A stretch of 6,913 nt of DNA from Acidimicrobiaceae bacterium (GTDB taxonomy: Bacteria > Actinomycetota > Acidimicrobiia > Acidimicrobiales > Microtrichaceae): positions 1 through 6,913 of the forward strand of contig DORQ01000291.1 of assembly GCA_003514205.1 (NCBI GenBank), in the 5' to 3' direction. Below, piece by piece: positions 1 to 6,550 of the stretch. The notes under the pieces are model-generated. The model did no database searches, was not told the origin of the DNA, and worked only from the letters and a program-made list of their open reading frames with translations. Positions within the stretch are counted from its first letter, which is position 1; each line of letters begins with the position of its first letter. The position numbers and the translations under genes are program-made.

Positions 1-1202
1 AGCGGCTCAGCGTCTCTCGCTAGGAGCGCACTGATCCATTCAGCGTGGCGATCAAGGTACAGCAGTTCAAGCTCGGGAGAGGTCGCCAACTCACCTCGAG
101 CGAATTGTCGGACGGTCTCCAACATTGTCAGTCGACTTGATTCACCAGTGATCTGGACTGACAGCAGGTTCAGGTTGACGAGTCGGCTCACCGAGTCGGC
201 GAAGCTGCCCTCCTCGCCAAGGTGAACGTCGCAGATCGCTTGTGCCGCCTCCCAGGTGCAGCCACCCGTGAACACCGAGAGTGCCAGAAAGGTCGGTTGG
301 TCAAGCGGTTCAACGAGGTCGAATGACCAGCGAATGCACTCCTGCATCGAGCGATGGCGCTCCTCCGAATGCGTCAATGGGCTTGACAGCAAACTGAAGG
401 AGTGCTCGAGACTCTGGGCCAACTCACGGAGGGACATCATGTGAACCCTCGCGGCGGCAAGCTCGATCGCAAGTGGGATTCCGTCCACTGCGCCACAAAT
501 ATCCTCCACCGAGCCGAGGGTGGATTCGTCGAGGTTCAGCGGTTGACCGGCGCGAGAAGCTCGGTCGAGAAAGAGCTGTGCGGCCTCGCTTCGTTCGGGG
601 AAATCGCCTTCCGCATCTGTACTGCTCTGCTGAGAGGCTGGGGCAACAACCTTCAGGCCCAGAGGACGGAGCTGTACGACCTGTTCTCCGTCGATTCGCA
701 ACGGTGACCGGGATGTGACCAAGAAGTGCAAGGTCGGGCAAGCGTGCAATAGTTCCATGAGCAGCGGCACTATTGACTCAACGACGTGCTCTGCGTTGTC
801 GATCACCAGGATGAATCGCTGGTCGCGGATGACTCGCTGTGCGGCCTCGGCCAAGGCGAGCTGGGAGGTGGCGTGAATTCCGACCGCAGCGCGGATCGCC
901 GCGGGCGCTGACTCGGGCGAGGTTGAAGCAAGGCTCACCCAGCGGAGTCGATGCTTCAGGTCGTCGCGAAGTTCCGACGCGATGAGTGAAGCAAGCCGGG
1001 TCTTTCCGACTCCCCCCGGGCCGCAGATGGTCAGGATCTGTTCGTTGTCGAGGTGAGACAGGGCCTGGCTGGCCTCGTCGCTGCGGCCAATCAATGGAGT
1101 GAGGAATACTGGCGGATGTGCCGCGTTCGCCTCGCTGTTTTCCCCGCGTTGAAATCCGCCGGGTACCTGAGCCGCTTGCGAGGTGCCCCAATCACCGTCC
1201 AC
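1..1202 (-). CDS. NB-ARC/STAND-type regulatory ATPase (AfsR/LuxR-associated type), C-terminus cut by window edge
   Basis: Reading leftward from a GTG at 1202, the frame stays open for 400 codons to the window edge. Visible motifs are a Walker A loop GPGGVGKT (residues 61-68), a Walker B strand ILVIDNAEH (about 131-139), a sensor-like LVTSRSPLR stretch just after it, the GIPLAIELAAARV motif (from 241) and a winged-helix-like region ending in LTMLETVRQFARGEL (about 357-371). This order is typical of predicted ATPases (COG3903-like) in AfsR/SARP, LuxR-family and cyclase-linked signalling proteins, which bind ATP and act as nucleotide-dependent switches. The missing C-terminus would normally hold TPR-like repeats and sometimes a LuxR DNA-binding domain. 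Only about 43 residues, containing FLTPLIGR, precede the ATPase core, so there is no BTAD or cyclase domain in front. The GTG is the only reasonable start after an in-frame TGA at 1214-1212; it has no Shine-Dalgarno sequence because a large palindrome occupies that place. The ATPase call is strong; the start and exact subfamily are uncertain. Confidence 0.88.
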   Translation of the reverse strand, partial: MDGDWGTSQAAQVPGGFQRGENSEANAAHPPVFLTPLIGRSDEASQALSHLDNEQILTICGPGGVGKTRLASLIASELRDDLKHRLRWVSLASTSPESAPAAIRAAVGIHATSQLALAEAAQRVIRDQRFILVIDNAEHVVESIVPLLMELLHACPTLHFLVTSRSPLRIDGEQVVQLRPLGLKVVAPASQQSSTDAEGDFPERSEAAQLFLDRASRAGQPLNLDESTLGSVEDICGAVDGIPLAIELAAARVHMMSLRELAQSLEHSFSLLSSPLTHSEERHRSMQECIRWSFDLVEPLDQPTFLALSVFTGGCTWEAAQAICDVHLGEEGSFADSVSRLVNLNLLSVQITGESSRLTMLETVRQFARGELATSPELELLYLDRHAEWISALLARDAEP

Positions 1203-1204
1203 GG

Positions 1205-1258
1205 TGACAGTGTGTCAGCCACAAACTCGTTCGTCGAGTCATGGCTGACACACTGTCG
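1205..1258. promoter_or_regulatory. Possible paired operator, TGACA-n3-TGTCA twice
   Basis: Each arm of the large palindrome is itself a small dyad: TGACAGTGTGTCA at 1205-1217 is a perfect TGACA-n3-TGTCA, and TGACACACTGTCG at 1246-1258 matches it except for the last base. The centres are 41 bp apart, close to four helical turns, which would place two dimeric repressors on the same DNA face. The location, directly upstream of the leftward ATPase gene, suits an operator. The binding protein is unknown, and the mobile-element reading explains the same bases equally well. Confidence 0.3.
1206..1257. repeat. 52-nt compound palindrome between lipoprotein and ATPase genes
   Basis: A perfect 16-bp inverted repeat, GACAGTGTGTCAGCCA at 1206-1221 and its exact complement at 1242-1257, encloses 20 nt. 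Inside the loop lies a second perfect 5-bp stem (ACTCG 1225-1229, CGAGT 1235-1239) around TTCGT. As RNA or single-stranded DNA it would fold into one long hairpin of about 21 pairs with a small internal loop. No T tract follows on either strand, so it is not a classical intrinsic terminator. It ends three bases before the GTG start of the ATPase gene. Possible roles are a double operator, a transcription-attenuating hairpin, or the abutted ends or remnant of a small mobile element (5'-TGTGTCAGCCACA...). The structure is seen directly; the role is not determined. Confidence 0.9.
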
Positions 1259-1326
1259 TGGATGCTCAGTCGAGTGGTAGGAACCTCCACTTGTACGGGG
1301 TGTTGAGACCTAGCTGCGCGCTCTAG

Positions 1327-3396
1327 TTAGGGCCGAGGGCAGTCGAGGTCGGTGTAGAACGCTGCGAAGTTGAAGTCGAACGAGATCAGGAAGGTGGAGT
1401 CCAAGACCTGTAGGTTCGTGCAACCCCTCGTTGAGTTGATCGTGACCTTCAGCCACACCCGCTCGGGATCAATCAGGCGTGGTGGGTAGACCAAAGCGAG
1501 CCGTGCAACTTGAATGTCGTCATTGACGATGGTGAAGTCGGCGACTGCGAATCGGTTGCCGGTCTGAATGAGGCCCTGGCCCTGCAACACCAACATCGGG
1601 TTGTGACCATCGTCGATGAGGTAGCCGTTTGCGTTGCCGAGCAGGAGGCCTGGCCCGACTACTGTCATCGAGCCCATAGCGAGGACATGATCGGGACGGA
1701 TCCGAACGACACCATTGAAGGCACCCATCTCGAAGTCGCTGGTTCTGATGAGGCCTCGTGCTTGAACATCGGCTCGTCGAATTCCGCCTGCAGCGTCGAG
1801 TTGGATATCAGCGGAGCCGGACACGTCGACCGTTGCTGATCTGAACAACCCAGTAACCGTGAAGGACAGGCCAGCGCTGTTTCCAGTGATGGCCACCTGG
1901 CCTTGAACCTCCACTCCACCGACATCGGCAGGTCTATTCAGTGAACCGTTGAGTTGAAGGCTGGTCAGCTCGTTGCCGTCGAAGGCAACGCTGCCAGCTA
2001 CGCCAGCCTCAATTGTTCCTGCGACGACATTGCCTGCCAATGAGATTGTTGTGACTTCCCCCGATGAAACCACAGTCCCCGAGACGGTGCCCGCCAACGT
2101 TCCCACCTTGAGGGTGCCGTCGATAGTCACCGTGGCGGAGCCGTTCACAACGGTTGTCGTCAACTGCCCGCGCACATCGACGAGTTCGCCTGCTGCTGTG
2201 CGGCCGGTGTAGGTGCCTGCGGCGACAGCGCTCAGGCTTTCAACCGCGCCCGATGGGCCAAAGTGAATTTGCCCTTCGAACTTGGTTGTCACTCCGCCCG
2301 AACTGAGATTGAAGTATCCGTCGAGAGTGACATCGCCTCCTGCTGCGACTTGGATTGACCCTCCTGCGGAACTGATCGTCGAGGTCCCTAGGACGCCGCT
2401 TCCAGCAAAGGTTGCGCGGATCTCGTCTACTGAGCCGTTGATGGTCATCGTTGCGTCAACGACCACAGGCTCGTTCGACGAGGTTGTGGATTCCAGACGA
2501 ACTTGCAGCGATCCGTCAAGGTCGACGAGTTGGCCGGTGTTGTCGAACTTCGCTGTCAACGCAACACTGCTGGAGTTGGATCCAACGGCGAGCCGGCCTC
2601 GAACGTCGGCCTGGATGCCCGAGGTTGTTGTTGCCGTGAGGTCCAACGATGCGTTGGTCACGGTCAGGTCACCAAGGACCACCTCGGGTGCGCGTCCAGT
2701 GAAGTTGATCGCGTTCAACCCGTTGGTGCGGGTGAATTCTCCGGTGACTGACACGGGAGAGGTAGTCACTCCAGGGACACTGAGGGCGGGGGAACTGAGA
2801 GCAACTCTGAAATTCTCGAGGTCCTGGAAGTCCCCGCTGAAGTTAATGAGCGACACAGCCCCATTGAGCGTTGCCTTGAGGCGACCCCGGATATGAAGGC
2901 CGGTCCAATCGATAGAGATGACGAGCGACTCGATCTCGATGCTCGGTGCCTGTGCTTGGCCAGCGGACAGTGTCAGTGGGTAGGCCTCTGGCTTGTGCCG
3001 AACTTCGTCGCCATCAGGAAACTGGCTATTGGTTTTGGGCAGGTACATCTTGGCGCTGACGATTGACGCCTGATACATCGTGATTTGGGAGTCCCTACCT
3101 GTGCAGTCTGCCCCGTTCTTCTCAACGGCAGGTGCGGTGAGCACGGTATCGGCATCAAGCTGGTAGACGTAGGGAACCCGCTCGATCTCGGGCGTCCTCG
3201 GATCAGGCGTTCCGACGTTCCAGAATTCGCAGAGGAGGTCTCGGCTGGGAATGGTGGTGGTAGTTGTTGTTGTGGTTCCGCCGCCAGTGCCGCTATCAGG
3301 GACGCACGCGGCGCCCAACAGTGCGAAAGCGGCCACAACGGTGCATGCCATAATGCGCGTGGGGTGCAGCCGCCGTCTCTGGTCATGAATTCTCAT
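1327..3396 (-). CDS. Secreted, probably lipid-anchored beta-repeat protein of unknown family
   Basis: Predicted length is 689 residues. The ATG at 3396 is chosen because GGGGAG lies 7 nt upstream and a good signal peptide follows: basic MRIHDQRRRLHPTR, hydrophobic residues 15-30, and a loose lipobox LLGAAC with Cys31. A GTG 19 codons upstream is also in frame but would bury the signal peptide. After Cys31 come a Gly-rich stretch and eight threonines (41-48), a likely flexible wall or membrane tether. Residues about 160-590 are rich in V, T, S, G and L and repeat a beta-hairpin-like pattern, alternating hydrophobic strand, a turn with G or N-G, then an L-x-L-x-G-like strand. Examples are TGEFTRTNGLNAINFTG, AGSVAFDGNELTSLQLNG and SGTVVSSGEVTTISLAG. 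Four further cysteines (56, 98, 659, 686) flank the repeat region and could form disulfides outside the cell. No enzyme motif is visible. The strand pattern recalls AsmA/TamB-like or adhesin beta-repeat proteins, but I cannot assign a family. It is divergent from the c-di-GMP enzyme gene. Confidence 0.85.
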   Translation of the reverse strand: MRIHDQRRRLHPTRIMACTVVAAFALLGAACVPDSGTGGGTTTTTTTTIPSRDLLCEFWNVGTPDPRTPEIERVPYVYQLDADTVLTAPAVEKNGADCTGRDSQITMYQASIVSAKMYLPKTNSQFPDGDEVRHKPEAYPLTLSAGQAQAPSIEIESLVISIDWTGLHIRGRLKATLNGAVSLINFSGDFQDLENFRVALSSPALSVPGVTTSPVSVTGEFTRTNGLNAINFTGRAPEVVLGDLTVTNASLDLTATTTSGIQADVRGRLAVGSNSSSVALTAKFDNTGQLVDLDGSLQVRLESTTSSNEPVVVDATMTINGSVDEIRATFAGSGVLGTSTISSAGGSIQVAAGGDVTLDGYFNLSSGGVTTKFEGQIHFGPSGAVESLSAVAAGTYTGRTAAGELVDVRGQLTTTVVNGSATVTIDGTLKVGTLAGTVSGTVVSSGEVTTISLAGNVVAGTIEAGVAGSVAFDGNELTSLQLNGSLNRPADVGGVEVQGQVAITGNSAGLSFTVTGLFRSATVDVSGSADIQLDAAGGIRRADVQARGLIRTSDFEMGAFNGVVRIRPDHVLAMGSMTVVGPGLLLGNANGYLIDDGHNPMLVLQGQGLIQTGNRFAVADFTIVNDDIQVARLALVYPPRLIDPERVWLKVTINSTRGCTNLQVLDSTFLISFDFNFAAFYTDLDCPRP
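3253..3276 (-). repeat. Low-complexity ACN codon run encoding eight threonines
   Basis: Eight consecutive threonine codons (ACC and ACA mixed with one ACT) sit just after the signal peptide and Gly-rich stretch of the secreted protein. Threonine-rich linkers in this position are a recurrent feature of exported proteins in some Actinobacteria. The near-repetitive codons could allow length variation between strains. Confidence 0.85.
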
Positions 3397-3403
3397 CTGA
3401 TAT

Positions 3404-3409
3404 CTCCCC
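3404..3409 (-). promoter_or_regulatory. Ribosome binding site deciding the lipoprotein start
   Basis: GGGGAG on the minus strand lies 7 nt before the ATG at 3396. It supports that start over the upstream in-frame GTG at 3453, which has no comparable site and would add 19 residues ahead of the signal peptide. Confidence 0.7.
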
Positions 3410-3426
3410 AGTTTTGTGGTGTGGTG

Positions 3427-3455
3427 ATTGTCAGTGCGAAGCGCCTGAAACACAA
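3427..3455 (-). promoter_or_regulatory. Candidate sigma70-type promoter of the lipoprotein gene
   Basis: On the minus strand, TTGTGT (3455-3450) and GACAAT (3432-3427) are separated by exactly 17 bp. They match three of six and four of six consensus bases for -35 and -10. Transcription would begin near 3420, leaving a leader of roughly 25 nt that contains the GGGGAG site. This is a plausible but weak motif match. Confidence 0.35.
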
Positions 3456-3490
3456 TCCCCCAACTGGGTGAATCTTCTCATTTCTGAGGA

Positions 3491-3510
3491 CCTCGATCCT
3501 TCGGGCGAGG
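3491..3510 (+). other. Small UUCG-loop hairpin in the presumed leader of the GGDEF-EAL gene
   Basis: CCTCG at 3491-3495 pairs with CGAGG at 3506-3510, and inside it CC and GG close a TTCG loop, with a two-base AT bulge on the left. The cUUCGg tetraloop is unusually stable in RNA. No T tract follows, so this is not an intrinsic terminator. It would lie in the 5' leader only if transcription starts upstream of 3491, which is not shown. Confidence 0.4.
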
Positions 3511-3590
3511 CGACGCGGTCGGAGTATCGGTCAGCCTTCAGTGTTATCGAAATTCCCTCAGAAGAATCCCGAATTTGCCGAAGAGAAGGG

Positions 3591-5858
3591 ATGCAACCAC
3601 CCCACCGGAGGGTGCCTCTCCTTGGGGCGCCCTGTGTTCTCAGCATCGTGGCGACCACCGTGGGCGGCAGCGTCGGCGCGGTAGTGGCGGACGGGGCACT
3701 CATGCTCGGAGCCATCGCGCTCGTGGTGGCAGGGATTGCAGCCTTCTATTCGCGCCGCGGCTGGCCCGACCGGGTACATCTCAGTGCGACGATGCTCGCC
3801 TCCGTTGCGGTGCTTGCCGAGGTGTTCGCGTCGTCTGACCCTCGACCGCACGACTTGTCTCCCACCACCTGGGTTGCGTTGTTGTTGAGTCTCGTGCTCT
3901 TCAGCGCGGGAGTGCTCTGGGAAGCACTTCCAACGGTGCCGCCGGTGAATCGCGGTCGAGCCATGCTTGACTCCACGCTGGCTGCGAGCCTCATCGCCTT
4001 TGCTCTCTGGAACCTCCTCCTCATAGTGGGTGTTCAGCCCAGATTGCCAGTTCAGCAAACGGCGGTGATCAGCTTGCTCCTCCTGGTGTTCATACCGACC
4101 GCGTTCGCGGCAGCGGGTCTCGTGAACGACCCGACTGACGGACGTATGAAGTCTCTGGTCGTTGCCTGTGTGTCGATGGTGCTCGCCGCGATCATTGGCA
4201 TCATTGCATCCGCTGCCGCCCTGCCATCATGGTTGGTTCTCGTCGCGGCCATGGGAGCCTTGGGAGCCGTCGCACATGCGCTCATGACCGCCTCCACCGG
4301 AGTCCGTCCCGAGATTGATCTACTTGAGCGGTTCAGTCGTCGAACCCGCGTGTTGATGGTGGTCTTCGGCTTGTACATCAGCTCAGTTGGTATTGCGATG
4401 TTTCTCTCGTCGGATCATCTCCTGATGGGAGTCGCAACGCTGGTCGTTCTCGTGTTGGCGGTGGCCATGCAGGCCCTCTCCAGCCGCGAGAACCTGGCGC
4501 TTCACCGGCGGCTTTCTGCCCAGGTCGAGTATCTGGCGAGCAGCGAGGATCGGTTTCGAACGCTCGCATGGACCGATGAGCTCACTGGGCTACTCAACCG
4601 CAGGTCCTTTGTTGATCGCCTCGAATCCGAACTGGCCGCACCTCGACCGTTCGCAGTCCTCTTCGTGGATCTCGACCGTTTCAAGGAAATCAATGACACA
4701 TTGGGCCATGATGCGGGTGATGAACTTCTCATTGAGGTGGGGAATCGGATCTCCTCAATGCTCGGCGATGGGGTTTCGGCAGCGCGATTTGGCGGGGATG
4801 AGTTCTGCCTACTAGTTCCCAACGTTGGGTCGGAGCGGGCGGCGATTCGGACGGGGGAACGGGTACTGGAGGCACTCTCGGAACCCGTGCTGGTCGCAGG
4901 GTTGGAGACGTTCGTTGCTGCAAGCGTAGGTATCGCCCTTTCTGAGGAGGTATCCACGCCGACCCAGTTGCTCAGCGACAGTGATGCGGCCATGTATGAG
5001 GCGAAGGCTTCAGGGCGACGAAGGGTTGCGCTGTTCGATCAGCGGTTGCGGCAGCGTTCTGCCGAGCGGTTGCGCGTGGCTAACGAGTTGCCACGAGCCA
5101 TTCGAAACGAGCTGGAAGTTCACTACCAACCAGTAGTAGATCTCGACGGAGGAGCGGTTGTGGGCTTCGAGGCCCTCGTGCGATGGCAGCATCCAGAGAG
5201 GGGATTGGTGCCGCCTTCGGAGTTCATTGAGGTTGCTGAGGACACGGGTCAGATCGTTGCTCTTGGAGCTTCGGTTCTTCAGGTGGCCTGCCTACAACTT
5301 GGAACCTGGATTCGCAGTGGCCTGGTCCCACGCGACGCGACGATTGCGGTCAACCTTTCGCCGCGCCAGCTGGGCGATTCGGGGTTGGCGGCATGCATCG
5401 CGGACACGCTTGTGACCTCTGGCCTAGAAACCGCGAACCTGATACTCGAGATCACCGAGTCAGCGCTCATGGCAGATGGTGCCGACATCGACGCCGTCAT
5501 TGCGGGTCTTTGGGAAACCGGAATCCGCTTCTCAGTGGATGATTTCGGGACTGGGTATTCCTCGCTGAGCTATCTCAAGCGATTCCCCGTGCATGCACTC
5601 AAGATTGATCGGAGCTTCGTGGATGGAATTGCCGAAGACGAAGACGACATGGTGATCGTTGATGCCGTTGTGAGCCTCGCGAAAGCGTTGGGCCTTGACT
5701 GTGTAGCAGAGGGTATTGAACGCGAGACCCAGTTTGAGTACCTGCACACCATCGGGTGCACTCACGCTCAGGGGTTCTTCATTGCTCGGCCCATGGCGGC
5801 TCGGGAGACGAGCGAATGGTTGGCCACCCGAACCTCGGCCCGCAAGCAGCCAGTGTGA
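3591..5858 (+). CDS. Membrane-anchored GGDEF-EAL protein (diguanylate cyclase / c-di-GMP phosphodiesterase)
   Basis: Predicted length is 755 residues from the ATG at 3591. The leader contains AAGAG five bases upstream and purines right up to the ATG; longer starts (GTG 3468, TTG 3414) are open but less likely. A basic N-terminus is followed by about ten hydrophobic segments (near 8-33, 35-53, 63-80, 92-112, 125-147, 156-177, 188-209, 213-233, 253-272, 276-296), an unclassified membrane sensor region. A short helix leads into the GGDEF domain: DELTGLLNRR from 329, FVDLDRFKEIND from 358, and an intact GGDEF at 401-405. The position of the inhibitory RxxD site reads GDGV, so product feedback through it is probably absent. 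The EAL domain keeps EAL (527-529), NLSP (Asn588), EITE (620-623), DDFGTGYSS (from 650), KIDRS (Lys671), the AEGIE glutamate (Glu707) and QGF. Both active sites look complete, so the protein could synthesise c-di-GMP from GTP, hydrolyse it to pGpG, or switch between them at the cytoplasmic membrane. Confidence 0.95.
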   Translation: MQPPHRRVPLLGAPCVLSIVATTVGGSVGAVVADGALMLGAIALVVAGIAAFYSRRGWPDRVHLSATMLASVAVLAEVFASSDPRPHDLSPTTWVALLLSLVLFSAGVLWEALPTVPPVNRGRAMLDSTLAASLIAFALWNLLLIVGVQPRLPVQQTAVISLLLLVFIPTAFAAAGLVNDPTDGRMKSLVVACVSMVLAAIIGIIASAAALPSWLVLVAAMGALGAVAHALMTASTGVRPEIDLLERFSRRTRVLMVVFGLYISSVGIAMFLSSDHLLMGVATLVVLVLAVAMQALSSRENLALHRRLSAQVEYLASSEDRFRTLAWTDELTGLLNRRSFVDRLESELAAPRPFAVLFVDLDRFKEINDTLGHDAGDELLIEVGNRISSMLGDGVSAARFGGDEFCLLVPNVGSERAAIRTGERVLEALSEPVLVAGLETFVAASVGIALSEEVSTPTQLLSDSDAAMYEAKASGRRRVALFDQRLRQRSAERLRVANELPRAIRNELEVHYQPVVDLDGGAVVGFEALVRWQHPERGLVPPSEFIEVAEDTGQIVALGASVLQVACLQLGTWIRSGLVPRDATIAVNLSPRQLGDSGLAACIADTLVTSGLETANLILEITESALMADGADIDAVIAGLWETGIRFSVDDFGTGYSSLSYLKRFPVHALKIDRSFVDGIAEDEDDMVIVDAVVSLAKALGLDCVAEGIERETQFEYLHTIGCTHAQGFFIARPMAARETSEWLATRTSARKQPV

Positions 5859-5880
5859 GCTGACTTGATGGCCCGATGCT

Positions 5881-6537
5881 TTATTTCAGCAGGGGCTGTT
5901 TGTATCGGTCGAGGTAGGTGATGGTGCTGACTGGAGGTCGAGTCGCTGGTTTGAACTCTGTTCCGAGCGTGTAGCCGACTGGGAGCAGACCCGCTTGGGT
6001 GATGTGTTCGGGAATTCCGAGAAGCTCGGCAGCCTCGGCTTCAAGACCAAGATGCAGTGTCGTGTAACAACTCCCGAGGCCGCGGCTTCGAAGTGCGAGC
6101 TGAAAGCTCCACATTGCGGGAATGATCGACCCGTACAGCCCTGCTGCTGCGCCCGGCCCCGCTGGTTCCGCTCGACCGATGATCATTGGAATGACTAAGA
6201 CGGGGGCGCGCTGAAGGTTCTGGGCCAAGAAGTTGGCAGAGTCCATGACTCGTTTGGTTTGACCGGTGACCTCCGCGCTTGCTGCAGCCGCACGGAGGTA
6301 GTCGCCGCCGGCCCGGTTGTAGATCTCGGCGAGGGAGTCCTTCGTCTGCTGATCGCGAACGACGAGCCAGCGCCATCCCTGTTGGTTCGAACCGGTCGGC
6401 GCTTGAACTGCAAGCTGCAGGCATTCGAGCAGGACTTCGTCTGGCACGGGCCGGTCGAAATCGAGTCGCTTTCGCACGGCACGCGTGGTGGAGAGCAACG
6501 CGTCAACTTGGTCGAGATCAAAGTCCATGCCAGCCAT
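5881..6537 (-). CDS. Nitroreductase-family FMN oxidoreductase
   Basis: Predicted length is 218 residues, usual for the family, which consists of FMN-dependent, NAD(P)H-using homodimers that reduce nitro groups, quinones or other acceptors, or act in specialised pathways. Motifs are the N-terminal STTRAVRKR (16-24, phosphate-binding basic residues), APTGSNQQGWRW (46-57, equivalent of the PSxxNxQPW flavin region), a central helix IIPAMWSFQLALRSRGLGSCYTT (138-160) with the characteristic GLGS, and the LLGIPEH..GLLPVGYTLG ending. No signal peptide is present, so it is cytosolic. The start at 6537 lies 13 nt after the stop of the upstream gene, suggesting an operon; a second ATG at 6528 is an alternative, and neither has a clear ribosome binding site, so translational coupling is possible. 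Its end faces the GGDEF-EAL gene across 22 bp. The substrate cannot be read from the sequence. Confidence 0.92.
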   Translation of the reverse strand: MAGMDFDLDQVDALLSTTRAVRKRLDFDRPVPDEVLLECLQLAVQAPTGSNQQGWRWLVVRDQQTKDSLAEIYNRAGGDYLRAAAASAEVTGQTKRVMDSANFLAQNLQRAPVLVIPMIIGRAEPAGPGAAAGLYGSIIPAMWSFQLALRSRGLGSCYTTLHLGLEAEAAELLGIPEHITQAGLLPVGYTLGTEFKPATRPPVSTITYLDRYKQPLLK

Positions 6538-6550
6538 TGTGGCTCATAGG

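Larger units (their letters stand above)
3397..3590. other. Divergent intergenic region between lipoprotein and c-di-GMP enzyme genes
   Basis: This 194-bp region separates two divergent start codons. It holds the lipoprotein ribosome binding site and candidate promoter, and a small cUUCGg hairpin on the rightward side. No convincing -10/-35 pair was found for the rightward gene. Open frames extend into it from both genes (a TTG at 3414 rightward, a GTG at 3453 leftward), but the translated extensions have no recognisable character and are better read as non-coding. Confidence 0.65.

Noticed and set aside
424..741. 105-codon minus-strand frame and overlapping plus-strand frames in 256-741
   Set aside because: These are shadows of the ATPase frame, which shows continuous family motifs through the same region.
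778..1191. 137-codon minus-strand frame starting near the ATPase start
   Set aside because: It is frame-shifted relative to the Walker A/B-containing frame, and its Arg/Pro/Gly-rich translation is typical of a high-GC shadow.
1206..1257. Palindrome as a rho-independent terminator of the lipoprotein gene
   Set aside because: The stem is long enough but no T-rich run follows on either strand, the loop is large, and it lies about 70 nt past the stop next to another gene's start codon.
1274..1290. Short hairpin GTGG...CCAC downstream of the lipoprotein gene
   Set aside because: Only four to six pairs with a bulged base and no T tract; too weak to call a terminator.
2282..2896. 204-codon plus-strand open frame antisense to the lipoprotein gene
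   Set aside because: It lies wholly opposite the Val/Thr/Ser/Gly-rich repeat region. Its Pro/Thr/Arg-rich translation has no recognisable motif, and the opposite strand has a signal peptide, a ribosome binding site and a coherent beta pattern.
3397..3453. N-terminal extension of the lipoprotein from a GTG at 3453
   Set aside because: It would put 19 residues ahead of a well-formed signal peptide and would cover the candidate promoter and the GGGGAG site.
3414..3590. N-terminal extension of the GGDEF-EAL protein from a TTG at 3414
   Set aside because: The start is a TTG without a ribosome binding site, the extension has no domain character, and it overlaps the leader of the divergent gene. 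The ATG at 3591 directly precedes the basic N-terminus and first membrane segment.
5859..5890. Terminator between the convergent GGDEF-EAL and nitroreductase genes
   Set aside because: Only a five-base inverted repeat (GCTGA/TCAGC) with a 22-nt loop is present, which is not above chance.
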